This document shows positions 1 to 11,391 of a stretch of DNA of 64,000 nt, piece by piece. The DNA is taken from contig NC_057012.1 in assembly GCF_000002595.2 (NCBI RefSeq), positions 7,682,676 through 7,746,675 on the forward strand. The letters are read 5' to 3'. The notes beneath the pieces are model-generated. The model had not been told where the DNA came from. It saw only the letters and a list, made by a program, of their open reading frames with translations, and ran no database searches. The position numbers and the translations under genes are program-made. The stretch comes from Chlamydomonas reinhardtii (taxonomy: Eukaryota > Chlorophyta > Chlorophyceae > Chlamydomonadales > Chlamydomonadaceae). How positions within the stretch are numbered: position 1 is the first letter of the stretch; each line of letters opens with the position of its first letter.

Positions 1-12
1 CGCAATCCTCAC

Positions 13-1889
13 CGATCGCGGCAGTTGGCCCGGCCGCCGGAGCGCCGCCGCAAATAGCGCCTGGCATGTGGCCGCCACCTGCTGCTGCTGTCGGTGGGAC
101 AGAGGGGAGGAGGCGTCCCCAGGCTGCTGCTGTCGCCAGCTGCTGCCCACCTGCCGTACCAACACCTGCAGGAGGCAATGACGGTCCCACGGCAGTTAGG
201 CCATGCGCACCATGCCAGCAAATCAACCAAGTCGACAAAACATTGTGTGGGTCGAGCCAGGCCAACACCCAAACTGACTACATTCGGTAACCGGGGTCAT
301 CACGCCAGTGCTCGCACCTGGAGCAGCGCCAGGGCCGAGCACGGGCTCAGGCGGTTGCCCACCGCCGTCAGCAGCGGCTGCAGCACCTGCCATGGCAGAG
401 CAGTCGATGGAGCCTGCCTAGCAGCCGGTACGCCGGACGAAAACACGTGTGTATGCGACTCTGGCCGCGCCGCGTCAAGCCCACCAGCGCGGCGGACGTG
501 CGCGGCGAAGGTGCGGTTGGCCAGGCGCACATCAGCCGCCGCGGGCTCAGCCGGCGAGACCCGGGTGCTGAGCACGGCGAGCGCCCATTCCAACGCCGGG
601 TCCAGCGCATTGAATGACGACGTTACTGCGGTGTGAGTAAGTACTGTTGCAGAAGGGGCTCGTCCCCAGTCGCCTGCAGCCTGCTGCTGCTGCTGGGTCG
701 GGGTCAGCCAGGCCACGCCGGCCGCCGCGCACATCAGGCTGGCCAGCGCCGGCCCCTCAGCAGCCAGTGGGCCCATCAGCTGCACACTACCCGCGTCAGC
801 AAGGCCTGGCTCAGCTCCTCGCCAGGGCGTCGGTGAGCCCCGAGTCTGCGACGAAAGGAAAGACGTGGGCTGCGGCAGGGGTCCGTGAGGGCTTGACCCC
901 GGGCCCGCCAGTACGGCGCTGCCGTGCCCGCTGCCGCCAGCAGTGTCGCTGCGCGCCTCGCCCAGGTCTGCATGGACTGCACTCGCGTCCAGCCAGTTGC
1001 TCACTTCTTCTGGCACGCCCACGGGAGACCACGTTAAGCTGGATGACGGCGGGTGCAGGTTGGAGGCGGGCGCCACCAGTGCCGGCAGCAGCACCGAGGC
1101 CAGCCCGCTGCCGCTATGGCTCCTGCTCCTGGCATCCTCAGCGCCACCGGTGTCGCTCCAGGCCGCGCTCGAATAGTCTCCTTGCTGCGCCGCCACTTCA
1201 GACCGCCGCGTCCGTGCCATGTCTGGTAGCGCCAAGTCAAGTGCGGCCAGCAGCGAATCCGGCGTCCAGCTGTGCTGTGCCGGACCGCCGACGGCCGCCG
1301 CAGCGGCCGCGCTGGGGCCAATCCCGCCCGTGCTGTTGAGGCTGGTGCTGCCGCTGCTGCCGCGCCCACTCGTGCTCCAGCTGTTACCACTGCTTCCACG
1401 TGCCGAAGCAATGGCCCAGATGAGCGCCTCCAGCTCCACGTCCATGGAGGACGTGGAGGCGGCAGGCGAGGAGCGGGGTAGCGGCATGATGCGTGCCCTT
1501 CCCTGCGGCTGCGGCCATGGCGCAGAAGCCGCAGTGTAGTGCTCGCGGCCACTGGTGGATGGGCCGTCGGTAGTGCTGGATGCCTGCTGTGTACGGCCCT
1601 CGTCCGCGCGGAGGGCGCGATGTTGCGGCTGGCGTCGACGAGGGGGGATAAGGCGTGGCCGAATTCCCGCAGCCTGGTCGGGGCCGGTTGATACAGCTCG
1701 TGCAGGTCGCTCTCGCAGTCCCTCATTGACAGCACCTTGCAGAGCATCCTGCTGCGCAGAATCGCTCAGCGGCCAGTCCAACGGCGTGGATGCGGTCGCC
1801 GCGCGGCCACAAGTGCGGTGCAGCGCCCCCGGGTGCCGTGAACATCCCAACTGGAGGCCAGCTGTTCCATTTTGCAGCGACAGCAGCAT
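13..1889 (-). CDS. Uncharacterised Ser/Ala/Gln-rich protein, possibly an organelle RNA-binding helical-repeat protein (partial)
   Basis: The first exon (1889 down to 318) encodes 524 residues. It is followed by a 152-nt intron (donor GTGCGAG, acceptor CTGCAG) and a second exon (165 down to 13) that keeps phase 0 and ends at a GTGAGG donor, so the gene runs off the left edge. The first 400 residues are low-complexity Ser, Ala, Gly and Gln without a recognisable domain. The end of exon 1 and exon 2 look helical, with patterns such as LQPLLTAVGNRLSP and QALFAAALRRPG that recall the N-terminal parts of OPR or FAST-type RNA-binding proteins of Chlamydomonas. That family link is an inference from texture only. 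The start is the first Met of the open frame and could be internal. It is head to head with the RAP gene, 466 bp away. Confidence 0.5.
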
Positions 1890-2355
1890 TTGGGTTCAAA
1901 CCCGCACGCTTTGCGCTCCCCAGCGCTGCTTAGTCTGAGAACAAGTTATACAACCATATTCAAAACCCTCATAGTATGCATATTCAACACTTGACGTATA
2001 TGCTATAGCAACTGCTGTATAGCGACTGCGCCTTGAAAACCAGCGTGCAATTGCGTTCGGCAAGCGCGAGTGTGCACCTCAAAAATTACTTCTTCACCAT
2101 TGCCCATAGTGTCATACTCATGAACTGTTGCCTGGAGTCCCCGCAGGGCGGGCCCCGACGCGAATGGGGATGCTCCCAAGTCCCAATGAGCCTGAGCACG
2201 GAGTTTCCTGAATGCCCGCCTTCGCGCTACACTGATTAGATCGTGCAATTGTTCTTTTGGTTTGGCGCTGCGGTCCGGACACGCCGGGGGCTTGCACGTT
2301 TTACTAGTCGCGTTTCTAGGCAGCGACCGCCCGTGGAGCCGGTGTCGAGGTCACC
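1890..2355. promoter_or_regulatory. Shared upstream region of two divergent genes
   Basis: This 466-bp gap separates the start codons of two genes transcribed away from each other, so both promoters and 5' UTRs must lie here. It is more AT-rich around 1935-2010 than its surroundings. I see no convincing TATA box or other defined motif. A short open frame at 2003-2248 (-) has no splice or homology support. Confidence 0.4.
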
Positions 2356-5300
2356 ATGAGGAGCGCTGCTGTGCGCGTGCTGGGAGCCCAATGGGCAGGT
2401 ATGCGTGAGCGCTTAGGGAGGTGTCGGCTCAATCACGCCGGGGAGCGGTGTCGACAGGCGTCGCCAGGCTGAGCAGATGCGTGCATGGATGTACATCTAA
2501 ACTGATTGATGGCATGCGTCTGGCCTATGCTCACCGCGAAGGCCTTTCGCTCTCAGCTGTGCCCCAGTTCCGGCACTGTGTCGATCGTTCGGAGACTCTT
2601 TCATGGGCTCTCCCACGTCAACGTGCAATACGACTCAACTGTACTGCAGGTGTCGGAGCGCAGGAGGCGGGAAGCCGGTGCGTGGGGGAAGAGCTTGGTG
2701 CATCAGCTCGGAGCAGCGGGATTGCTCAGCTTCTGTTCTGCAGCGCCGCGAGCACTTTTGAGGGGCGCATAATGGATGAGGGAAGTAGCCTTGGCAATGT
2801 ATGACGTGTAATGCGTTTATCACAGGGCTGCACGCGCCTTCGCCACTGCCACGTTCGTGCCGGGAGTGAGCGGCGACGCCAGCGGCGTGGTGTCCGCCGT
2901 GGACGCGCTGATGAGCCATGACAGTGCCGCTACCGGCAAGGTGAGGGGGTTCCTGTGTGGTTGAGCGCCAGGGGCTGTTCTGGGCGCGGGGCCGATTTCA
3001 TGTGCTAGAGGTTGGGAACCGCGTCCCAGGATTCTGGGTCGCAGGGGGGAAACATATCCTCACAAGTGGCAGCTGCGTTATCCATCCCGCAGGACGTGGC
3101 GGACGCTGCCGTGGCGCTGGCGTACCTGGGCACCCGCGGGAACCGCCGGTGAGTGCAGCTCAGCTGCTGAGGGTATGGAAGCGCACGGGCCAGTGCATTC
3201 AACGGGAAGTGGGAAGTGAGTGAACTATGTAACACCGTGCCCCATGTGATGGGCGATGGGCGAAGCCTGGCTGAGAAGGCCGAGGGTGAGCGAAGGCCGG
3301 TCAGAACTGCTCGCACTGTTTGGGCCGGGTGACGTTGTCATACACGGCCCCGGGAAGCATGCCAACGGGCTGGAGGCAGCAGAGGCCATCGCCTAGGTGA
3401 CACCGCATCGCCTGCCCCGGCCCTCTGCCGCTGCAGCGTGTGGGGCAAGGTGCTGGAGAAGGCCGCCTCTACGCCACTGGACGGCCCCAGCCTGGCCAAT
3501 CTGTCCTGGGCGCTGTCCGCTGCCAACGTGGACCACACCCGCACCCTGGCCGAGCTGGCCGGCCCCCTGGCCGCCAGCCTCAAGTCGCTCAGCCCCGCGC
3601 AGGTGGGTCACAGCGCAGTAGCCCCAGCCAAGGGCCTCTGTATGCATGGCAGGGCGCTACGGGCTGCTGAGAGAAACATCGCTTAGATGGAGTGTCGCAC
3701 GCCCCGCAGGTCTCCTTTGCGGTGGAGGCGGTGGGCAAGTCCGGTGCCGCCGACGTGGAGCTGTTCGCGGCTGTGACGGAGCTGGCCGCGGCCCGCACCG
3801 CCGACTTCAAGGCCGCCGACCTGGCGCGACTGCTGTGGGGCTTCGGTGCCGCCGGCGTGCAGGTTAGCTGCGCGTCGGGGCATTGACAATCGGGGCAATT
3901 GCGGCGGTGTTTACTTATGTTCGTGGCTGCCTGGTGCTTGGGCTTAAGCAGGAAGAAGGGCCACGCCTGTAACTATCTCCGCCCGTGCTCCGCCCGCGTA
4001 TAGGACGGCAAGCTGGTCAAGGCCGCCTCGGCCGGCTTGGTGGCCAAGGCTGCCGAGCTGGGCGGCCGCGAGGCGGCGCAGGCGCTGTGGGGTCTGGCGG
4101 CGCTGCGCCGCGTGCCGGACGCCGCTCTGGCCGGTGCCCTGACGAAGGCAAGTAGCAGCTATGTGACGCCCTTGACGGTTTCTGTGCTATTTAGGCGCTG
4201 GCCAAAGCTTTTGCATCTCCTTGACGCAATTGCGCCCTCTTGCGGCTACAGGCCCTGAAGGCGGGCGTGGAGGCGCCTGCTGACGCCGCCGCCGCAGCCT
4301 GGGCCCTGGCCACCCTGGCCGTGAAGGCGGACGCCGGCACCGTCAAGGCCCTGGCGGACAAGGCCAAGGTGCGGCAGGAGCGGGGCGGGCAAGAGCAGTG
4401 CCCCGGGGAGGGGCTGGCTTTGGCAGCCAGGGTGTGTCTTGCATGACTCCTGCAAGGAATGGTTACGCCCTGACAACTGAGCTCATGGCAACTAGCTTTA
4501 CCCTCGATTTTGTTTCCCCCTCCGTGTCACAGGCCGGTGTTGCGGACCTGAGCGCCGCCCAGGCGGTTCAGGGCGGCTGGGGTCTGGCCATGCTAGGCGA
4601 CAAGGATGGCGCCGCGGCGCTGCTGGGCGCCGCCGCCGCAGCTGTGCAGAAGGTGGGGCGCTGGCTGTGCTGCAGGGTCTACGCATGAAGACGCAGACGT
4701 GTCGCAATCTGTTCTGCTGTGCGTCATCAAAACCCCAGCAGTTGCTCCCGCGATGGTACATGCGTGTGTTGACGGTGGTGCACACTCGCTGGTGTTATGC
4801 TGCAGGACCCTACCTCTCTGAGCCCCTCGGCGCTGGCGCTGCTGCACGCGGGCGCCGTGGTGTCGGGCGCCGGCCTGCCCAACCCCGTGTCGGACTTCGC
4901 CGCCAAGGGCTTCGGCCTGGCCGTGGAGCACGGCCGCCACAGCCGCAGCTCCGCCGCCGCCGCCTTCCACGCCGAGCTGGCTGAGGCGGTCGCGTACGCA
5001 AGCGGCGCCAGGTGGGCGGCAGGGTTGCGCGCAGTTCATGTCGCGCGCGTGTCGATGTTGTACACCAGATTGCATGCGATCTTCGGCGTTCGCGAACCCA
5101 TGCCTGTTGCACTGCTGCGTGCACAAACATTCCTGCCTGTCTGCGTGCAGGCACCGGCCGGACGTTGCCTCCAAGGTGGCCTCGTTTGTGAGCTCGGGCC
5201 CGGACGGCTCCACGCTGGATGTGGTGGTGCCGGCGGACGCTAACACCAAGCTGGCAGTGCTGGGCGTGGAGGCGGAGGCGCTTGCGTCCAGCGGGGCGGT

Positions 5301-5817
5301 GAGCAGGAGAGAGGAAAGCACAGCAGCAACACATCTGCATTACTGCGTGAGGTGGCGAGCCCGCTATGAGTTGCGGGCTGGTCTGTCGCTGCTGTTTTGC
5401 TGCATGACGTGTGGTAAACCGCGTATATCCGCAGGTGCTGGGCGGCTCGCTGGCGGCTGCACGCGTGCGCGAGGCGCAGGGCTTCAAGGTGGCAGTCGTG
5501 CCGCAGACGGAGTTCCCTACCGGCGCCCCGCTCAAGCAGCGCGCCGCCGCCGTGCTGGGCGCCATCAAGAAGGCCGTGCCGGGTCTGTCCGCCATGTGAG
5601 TACGCACGGCAGTGCACGTGTGCTTATGTGCGTGCAACTGCGTTCGGGAGCAGGACGTTGGCGGGCGAGTGACGTCACCTGGGGACCCTGCATACGCAGT
5701 GTTGTGCTTCGGATGGACATGCGTATTGAGCGCACTCGATTGCCGATGTCGTTGATGAGTAAGCATCCCCTGCGTGCGTCTCCTTGCAGGGCGGACAAGC
5801 TGAGCCGGGAGCTGTGA
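2356..5817 (+). CDS. RAP-domain helical-repeat RNA-binding protein, probably mitochondrial
   Basis: Thirteen exons join in phase to give 494 residues: 2356-2398, 2650-2677, 2826-2940, 3093-3148, 3437-3602, 3710-3862, 4004-4147, 4252-4368, 4533-4652, 4806-5011, 5151-5298, 5435-5595, 5790-5817. The N-terminus is Arg/Ala-rich and acid-poor, and includes RAFATA, like a mitochondrial presequence cleavage region. The middle is a run of helical repeats (SLANLSWALSAANV, AADLARLLWGFGAAGV, EAAQALWGLAALRRV) typical of OPR/FASTK-like proteins. The C-terminus is a RAP domain: LDVVVPADANTKLAVLGVE, then LGGSLAAARVREAQGFKVA and VPQTEF. Such proteins bind organelle RNA and control its processing, stability or translation; the target is unknown. 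Intron 7 has a GC donor (AAG|GCAAGT). Exon 2 is a 28-nt microexon needed to keep frame. A TGTAA signal follows the stop. Confidence 0.85.
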
Positions 5818-5834
5818 AAGCCGGGTGCGGCAAG

Positions 5835-5839
5835 TGTAA
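5835..5839 (+). terminator. TGTAA polyadenylation signal of the RAP-protein gene
   Basis: TGTAA, the usual polyadenylation signal of volvocine algae, lies 18 nt after the stop codon on the coding strand. Confidence 0.6.
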
Positions 5840-6505
5840 CCTGAAATGCGGCATGGACTGCCAGGTTCAAAGCTTATCCTGTGTTAAGTTTGTTTAGTTT
5901 GTAGACTGGCGTGAATGAGCTCGGAATGAGCGGCTTGGCGCAGCTTAGTAGATGAGGTAGGCAAGGTGATGAGTCAGGGCGCGCTTCAAGCGCGCACGCA
6001 CGATATAAGACGTGTAAACCCCTTGAATTCGCAGGCCTCGCAGGCCTTTCACTGGTTTAGACCCTCATTGCAGTTGAAACCCCAGGAGGTAGAAAATCCA
6101 ACAAGATGCAGCCTCTGGTTGGACAGATGCGTCGGGCAGCCTGCCCTGCCAACTTGCCAACGCCGGGGTCCGAGGTTGGGGCGGCGGGGTCACCCCCGGT
6201 GACTAAGGTTGCGCGCCGGGGACTGAAGGGCGGCGCCCCCCCACCGCAACCAAGATTAGGGCGTCAGCACCGGAACATGAGCGGCAGGGAAGCCAAGGTA
6301 CGGAGGCGGGTCGGCCGTGCCAAGTAGGTCATCAGAGTGTCAGGTGGGGGTGGGGATGCGCATCATAGTGCCCGACCCCACGGCCCAACCCCCAGCACCG
6401 AAATCCCCCGGACCCCACGACTGAACCCCCCTCAACCCCAAGTACCAAAGGGATGCAAATTGATTCCTCTTGATGAGCGTTCTCACGCTGTGCCATCGGC
6501 GGTCC

Positions 6506-6743
6506 CAGGGGTCGTATCTTGTTTTGGGGGTAATGTCTAGCTCCAGACAAAAACGGCCGGGTGGCCGCTGTCTTTTGTCTGGGCACATGGCGGTTTGGGG
6601 GCTTCTCCATAGGAATTGAGACAAAACCCACCCCAAACCCGGGCCAACAAAGTCTCGCCCCAGACATTAGCCCCCGGGAGCAATGTCTAGGAAACGGCCA
6701 AAATGGCCAATTAATGTCTGGAGACATTAAGATAGGAGCCCTG
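6506..6743 (-). mobile_element. hAT-type MITE, family A, copy 1
   Basis: A 238-bp element bounded by CAGGGGTCGTATCTT and a matching end that reads CAGGGCTCCTATCTT on the other strand. It is flanked by a perfect 8-bp target-site duplication GGCGGTCC (6498-6505 and 6744-6751). The same sequence recurs inverted at 58111-58347. CAGGG...CCCTG ends and an 8-bp duplication are hallmarks of the hAT superfamily. It has no coding capacity, so it would be mobilised by a transposase elsewhere. The interior carries several copies of TAATGTCT/AGACATTA. Confidence 0.85.
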
Positions 6744-7870
6744 GGCGGTCCTGTTCTGAGACTTCAGTCACACACGGGATCCTGTCCATCGAAATCCCCT
6801 CGGTCCAGCCCACCCCGCGTTCAACTCTTAGCCATTTGTTGTATTGACAGCGCGCATCGGCAGCCTTGTTAAAGTATGAGTTCATGTGCACCAGCGCTTG
6901 AGACGCCCGCCACGTCAGCGCGCAGGTGTCGAACGTGGGGACATATCACATATGCCGACATGTCCAGTAGTTCCGCAACAGTTCCTCCCCTGGTACGAAC
7001 TAAACCTCCAGACCCCCCACCTTGGCGGCCCAGAACTTCCTCACCAAACCACCCCTGACAAAAGTAGAAGTACGTGCGTAATCCTCTTAGAAAGCTCTGT
7101 AATTTTGAGCATGGGGTGAGATCCTGAGCTTTCTACCCGCCCCCCTTTTGACGCGAAGAACCGAAACGAACGCTGGTTGCGCCACGCAGGCTGCAGTCGG
7201 AGCTAGCAGGCAGCGGAAGAGCGCGGGGTTACCGAGAGCACAGTTGCGTTGCGGACAGGGGCACCCACGAGGGGCACCCCTGGTTGCAGATGTTACCTGC
7301 CGGGCGGTGGGCAATTCAAGATCGCGCGGCCGGCACGCCAGGCCACCCCTCGCAACTATGATGCCGAAGTGTTTGCTAGTGAATGCGAATGATGAGCCGG
7401 CGGGCCAACTAAGATGCCGCGGCATAAAGGTGTCCAAACAGCCCCACCCCAACATGATGCTCCTAAAAGGCGCCAACCTGACCCTGTTGTCCTCTCTTGT
7501 AACAATGCAATCTCATTATCATGTCCCATAGCCCCAAGATGCGCTGCCGTCACACTTCGCTACCAGCGGGCCCCTGTCTGAAACCCCTGGGAGGCTGACA
7601 CCGCTAACACCGCTGAAAGGGGCGCTGTTGCGTAAAACGGGAGGGGCCAGATGTCTCGCACGTCTTTACTCGCACGTCGCGCGTCCTCACTTGCCTCACA
7701 GTTGTCCAAAGCTGTCCAAGTTGCCTCACCAAACATGATCTTAGGCGTCAGACTTCCACGCCACAACGCGTTGGATGTGCCCTCTCTTGCAAGCCCTAAT
7801 AACAAGCATACAGGTAATTTGTGCGTGCATGCATGCCCCCAAACGGTCTTCGTGTTGTGCTGGTTATACA

Positions 7871-7875
7871 TTACA
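7871..7875 (-). terminator. TGTAA polyadenylation signal of the CBM20 gene
   Basis: TTACA on the plus strand reads TGTAA on the gene strand, about 235 nt after the stop codon at 8109. It is the first such signal I see downstream of that gene. Confidence 0.45.
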
Positions 7876-8108
7876 TCCGACTCACCTTCACAAACAGAAC
7901 GCAGACCCAAAGAACAGCGCTGTCTACCATATGGCACGCCAGAGTGCAAATTCGTTGCTCGCGGACGCAACGCAGGTGTTTAAGCCCATAGGCAACCTTA
8001 CCTGGCCATGCATGCACAACCACAGCCACTCTCATGTTTCAGATTAGATTACCGTACATCAGATTATACCCTCGGCAAAGCACGCACACGCTCTCCTGCT
8101 CCCTCACG

Positions 8109-10894
8109 CTATTGGCTGCCCAGGCGTGTCCGCCAGTCCGCCAGCACGTTGTTGTTTGATCGACTGCCGCTGTTGTGCCCAAATTCGGACCTGCGAGGAG
8201 CAAACCGCCATAGCGGCGTCCAGAGTCAGTAAGCATCCCCTTGTATCTTCTACCAAGACACACATGCGTACGGCGTGCCGTACATACGACATACGACATA
8301 CGACGACATACGACGACTGGGGTGACACGACACATACATTGACGTACACAGGCACCAATCCTACCCACCCGGTCTGCTGCGGCTGGTCGAAGGTGTTGCC
8401 GCTGAGTCGGAAGCCGAACCGCTCAAATGTCGCGCCGTTGCTGCCGCCGCTCCCGTTACTGCTGCTGCCGTTGCTGCCGGCGTACACCGTCTCCGCCTCC
8501 TTGCTGCGGCCCCAGCCCCAGCCACTGCCGTTGCTGCTGGAGGAGCTGGCGCCCGAGCTGCCGCTGCCGCTGGCTGCTGCCTCCAACTCCTCATCGCCCA
8601 GCCCCGTGCTGTACAGCTCCTCCTCGCCCTCCTCGATTTCTGTGGGCACCACCGGCGTCAGGTTCAAGCACATGCAAGGCCGTATGGAAACCAACCCGGT
8701 CTAGATGGACATCACAAGAAAAGGGCTTGTTTCACGCTCACCCTGCTGAAGCAGCTTGATGGCCTCCTCCAGAGTGCTTTTCATGGCGATCTGGCTCTGC
8801 GCCACCTGCGCCCGCAGCGACAGGTTCTCGCCCTCCAGGTCCGCCAGCCGGCTCTCCAGCTCCTCGCGCGCCTTCAGGCTCATACTCAACTCCATCTTGA
8901 GCCGTGCTACCTGTGCCGCGGGACGCATGCGCCACCGACAAAGCGGCAACAGGATTTTGTGACAGGCGAGAGGCGCAAGCCAACCTCGTTGTGGGGCCAG
9001 TGCATGGCAGTGCAGGGGAGCAGCCCAAGCGGGGGCGTCAGACGCCTGCCGCAGATGGCCATTCGTACCGCTTCAATGGTACCCGCACCCCTGGAAGTGG
9101 TGCAATCCTAATGTGCATGTGAGCAATGCCAATGCTAGCCGTACGCTTCCAATTTGGTTCCTGCCACATTAGCCACTCCTGTAGCCTGTCACGCCCGCCG
9201 TTCGCACCTGCGCCTTGGACGCCTGCAGCTCCTCCGCCTTCCGCGACAGCTCAAACTGCGCGCTGCGGGCCAGCGCCCGGTACTGCTTCATCTCCCTGTG
9301 GGGCAGGATGTGGGTTTAGTAGGATGTGGTCAGCCGTGGACTTTTCCAGACTAAACCACGACCCGCAATAGGCCAACCCATACGCAAAGACGCTGAAGCA
9401 CACGCCGGTACCGTTCTGGACACGTTGCGGATGCATCGTGTGCTCACGTTCACTTCAATACTGCCGCATGCGTGCACTCACTCTGCCCATGCCTGCAGCT
9501 TGGTCTCGCGTGTGAGTGTTTGGCCGCCTGCAACGACCGCCGCCTGCCCTGGGTTGTTGTGCCTGTAAACAGATGAAACGAGCTTCATGAGCTATGCACG
9601 GCGGCTTCAAACCTTGGAGAACCCGTAGACCTTGCAGCATTCCGTGCATCACCGTGTGACCTCGTGGGCGCGCCGCTGTCTCATATCCGCATCGCGCATC
9701 GCGCGCCTGCCCCTGGCGCAGCCTGCATTCTAACCAAGCGCCTTCCGCTCAGCACCCACCAGTTGTCCTGCACCTCCACGCCCTGCTCGTCCTGGTCTCC
9801 AATGGCCAGCACGCTGTTGCTGCCGCCCTGCCAGGCCAGTGCGCTGCGGCCGTCGTGGTCCACCAGCACGTACCTGGCGTGGGCACACGGGGACAGCAGT
9901 GCGCGCACAATCAACTCAAGTGCTTCGGCTTCATGACGGAGTCCTAGGCGCGGCAGAGATGAAACGCTGTGCGGCCTGGCGTCCATGGTGTCGAACCGGC
10001 GCAAAGAGACTCACTTGTACTCGTAGACGGAGCCAGCGGGGAGCTCGATGGTGGCCACCCAGCGGTCACCGTCCGTCCAGCTGAGCACCAGCGCCTTGTT
10101 GATGTCCCAGTTGCCCAACTTCGCATGCGAGCCAATAATCTTGACTGATTGACCATACGACGTGCGGTACTTGAGGCAGAAGCGGACCTGGGGGAGGCGC
10201 GGCAGACAAAAGACGAAGGTGGAAAGTCAAGTGTGCAGGGAGGCCGCAAAACGCCCATTAGGGTTTTGCACTACTGCGGGTCCGGCAGCACCGCAACAAT
10301 AACATGCAGCGCATTTGCATCAAATCGCGTCCAGGAGCGCTGTGCGCGCCGCGACTGGTGAAGGACAGCAGCAACATGCAATTGCCGCGCAGACTCAGGG
10401 CGCGCTTCAGTATCCATCAATTTCCACAGCCGTGGGGCTCCATACGCACCTGGACATTTGGCGAATCGTCTACCCCGTCAACAACGAGCTTGCGCAGCGA
10501 GCTCGCCTTGCCGTCGGTGGCCATCAACGCGTTAGGGCCAGCATTCGCCTGTGCCCCCCCTTGCCTGTATGATGCAGGGGCTTCCAGTAGCCGCTGCGCG
10601 CTGGTGCTCACCTCCGCGACCCAGTTGGCTGAGGGCAGCAATTTCCAGGTCACAAGCCGAGGCCGTTAGTTCGCTCGGCGCGAGGCTTATAGCTGCCCTA
10701 GCATCCATACTCATACCTGTAGAGCGCCGTGGCACAAGGCTGGCGCCAGCAGCTAGCGAGCGCGGGTTGCTGACCACCTGCGTGGATAGGCCTTGTGCCT
10801 TGCCACGCACGCCCTGGGCCACTGTTGCATCGCGCGTTGTTCTCTTCTGCAAGTTGGAGCCACTAGCAAAGGCCTGGCTCGTGCGCTGCATCAT
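8109..10894 (-). CDS. Starch-binding CBM20 / coiled-coil protein with a C-terminal Rubisco-binding-type motif
   Basis: Ten exons (10894-10717, 10628-10612, 10548-10450, 10187-10015, 9873-9760, 9562-9482, 9295-9208, 8910-8742, 8639-8369, 8190-8109) join in phase to 423 residues. Residues 1 to about 55 are basic and Ser/Ala-rich like a chloroplast transit peptide. Residues ~99-195 are a CBM20 starch-binding domain: KLGNWD, LSWTDGDRWVATIELPAG, YEYKYVLVD, ALAWQGGSN. A coiled coil follows (~215-310; AREELESRLADLEGENLSL), then an acidic Ser/Gly-rich linker. The last 16 residues contain DWRTRL just before the stop, fitting the Rubisco-binding motif [D/N]W[R/K]xx[L/I/V/A] of pyrenoid proteins. This order resembles SAGA-type starch-sheath proteins but much shorter. 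I infer that it links starch to the Rubisco matrix. The 63-nt intron between exons 2 and 3 is also open in frame, so it may be retained. An upstream in-frame ATG exists at 10951. Confidence 0.85.
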
Positions 10895-11017
10895 TCGCTT
10901 CGGCGAAAAGAGAAAGTGCAAGCCTGAGAACAGGCGCCGCGCAAGCCCCAAAAGCGTTTTATATTACTATGTCGAATTAAAGCTGTAAAACTATACAAAG
11001 ATAACGCGCAACATGAT

Positions 11018-11391
11018 GCTTCTGAAGAACAACCCTCCTACACGGCCCCCATTGCACACGCTTCCTCCGGTTCAGGCCTGCTTTCCTCTGCTTTTACCCC
11101 GGGGCGGCCCTGCTCGCCTCCGCTTTGTCAGCTATCACCATCCCATTCAATCCGGCACTTCTTCTCCTTCGTGTCTGTTTGTTTGGCACTCACATACTGT
11201 TCGCGCGCCACTCCCATGTTGCACTCTTTTGGTTGCTTTGCGATGGTGCGCTGCTGTCGGCCAGGGCCGAGGCCAGGGCATCTTTCAGGCAGGCAGGCAG
11301 GCAGGCAGGCACACGAGGAAACTGCCTTCTAAGCATGCACCTTGATACGTCTGAAGACACACCCTCCTACAGGCACGGCCCCCATTGCACA
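11018..11391. repeat. Direct duplication of about 45 bp
   Basis: The segment around 11018-11062 (TCTGAAGA, CCCTCCTACA, CGGCCCCCATTGCACA) is repeated with small indels around 11344-11391, about 325 bp away in the same orientation. A (GGCA)n microsatellite of about six units at 11286-11311 lies between the two copies. Confidence 0.6.

Larger units (their letters stand above)
5840..8108. other. Intergenic gap between convergent genes
   Basis: The RAP gene ends at 5817 and the starch-binding gene, read from the other strand, ends at 8109. Apart from a 238-bp MITE at 6506-6743 and a polyadenylation signal at 7871-7875 I can assign nothing here. Several open frames of 60-136 codons exist on both strands but lack splice structure or a recognisable domain. 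The flanks of the MITE are rich in runs of C and look like other unclassified repeat debris. Confidence 0.5.

Noticed and set aside
94-1938. Several plus-strand open frames opposite the first gene.
   Set aside because: They are antisense shadows of the spliced minus-strand model, whose two exons keep phase.
10895-10951. Start of the CBM20 protein at an earlier in-frame ATG (10951).
   Set aside because: The extension is hydrophobic (LFSGLHFLF) and less like a chloroplast transit peptide than the later start at 10894. It remains possible.
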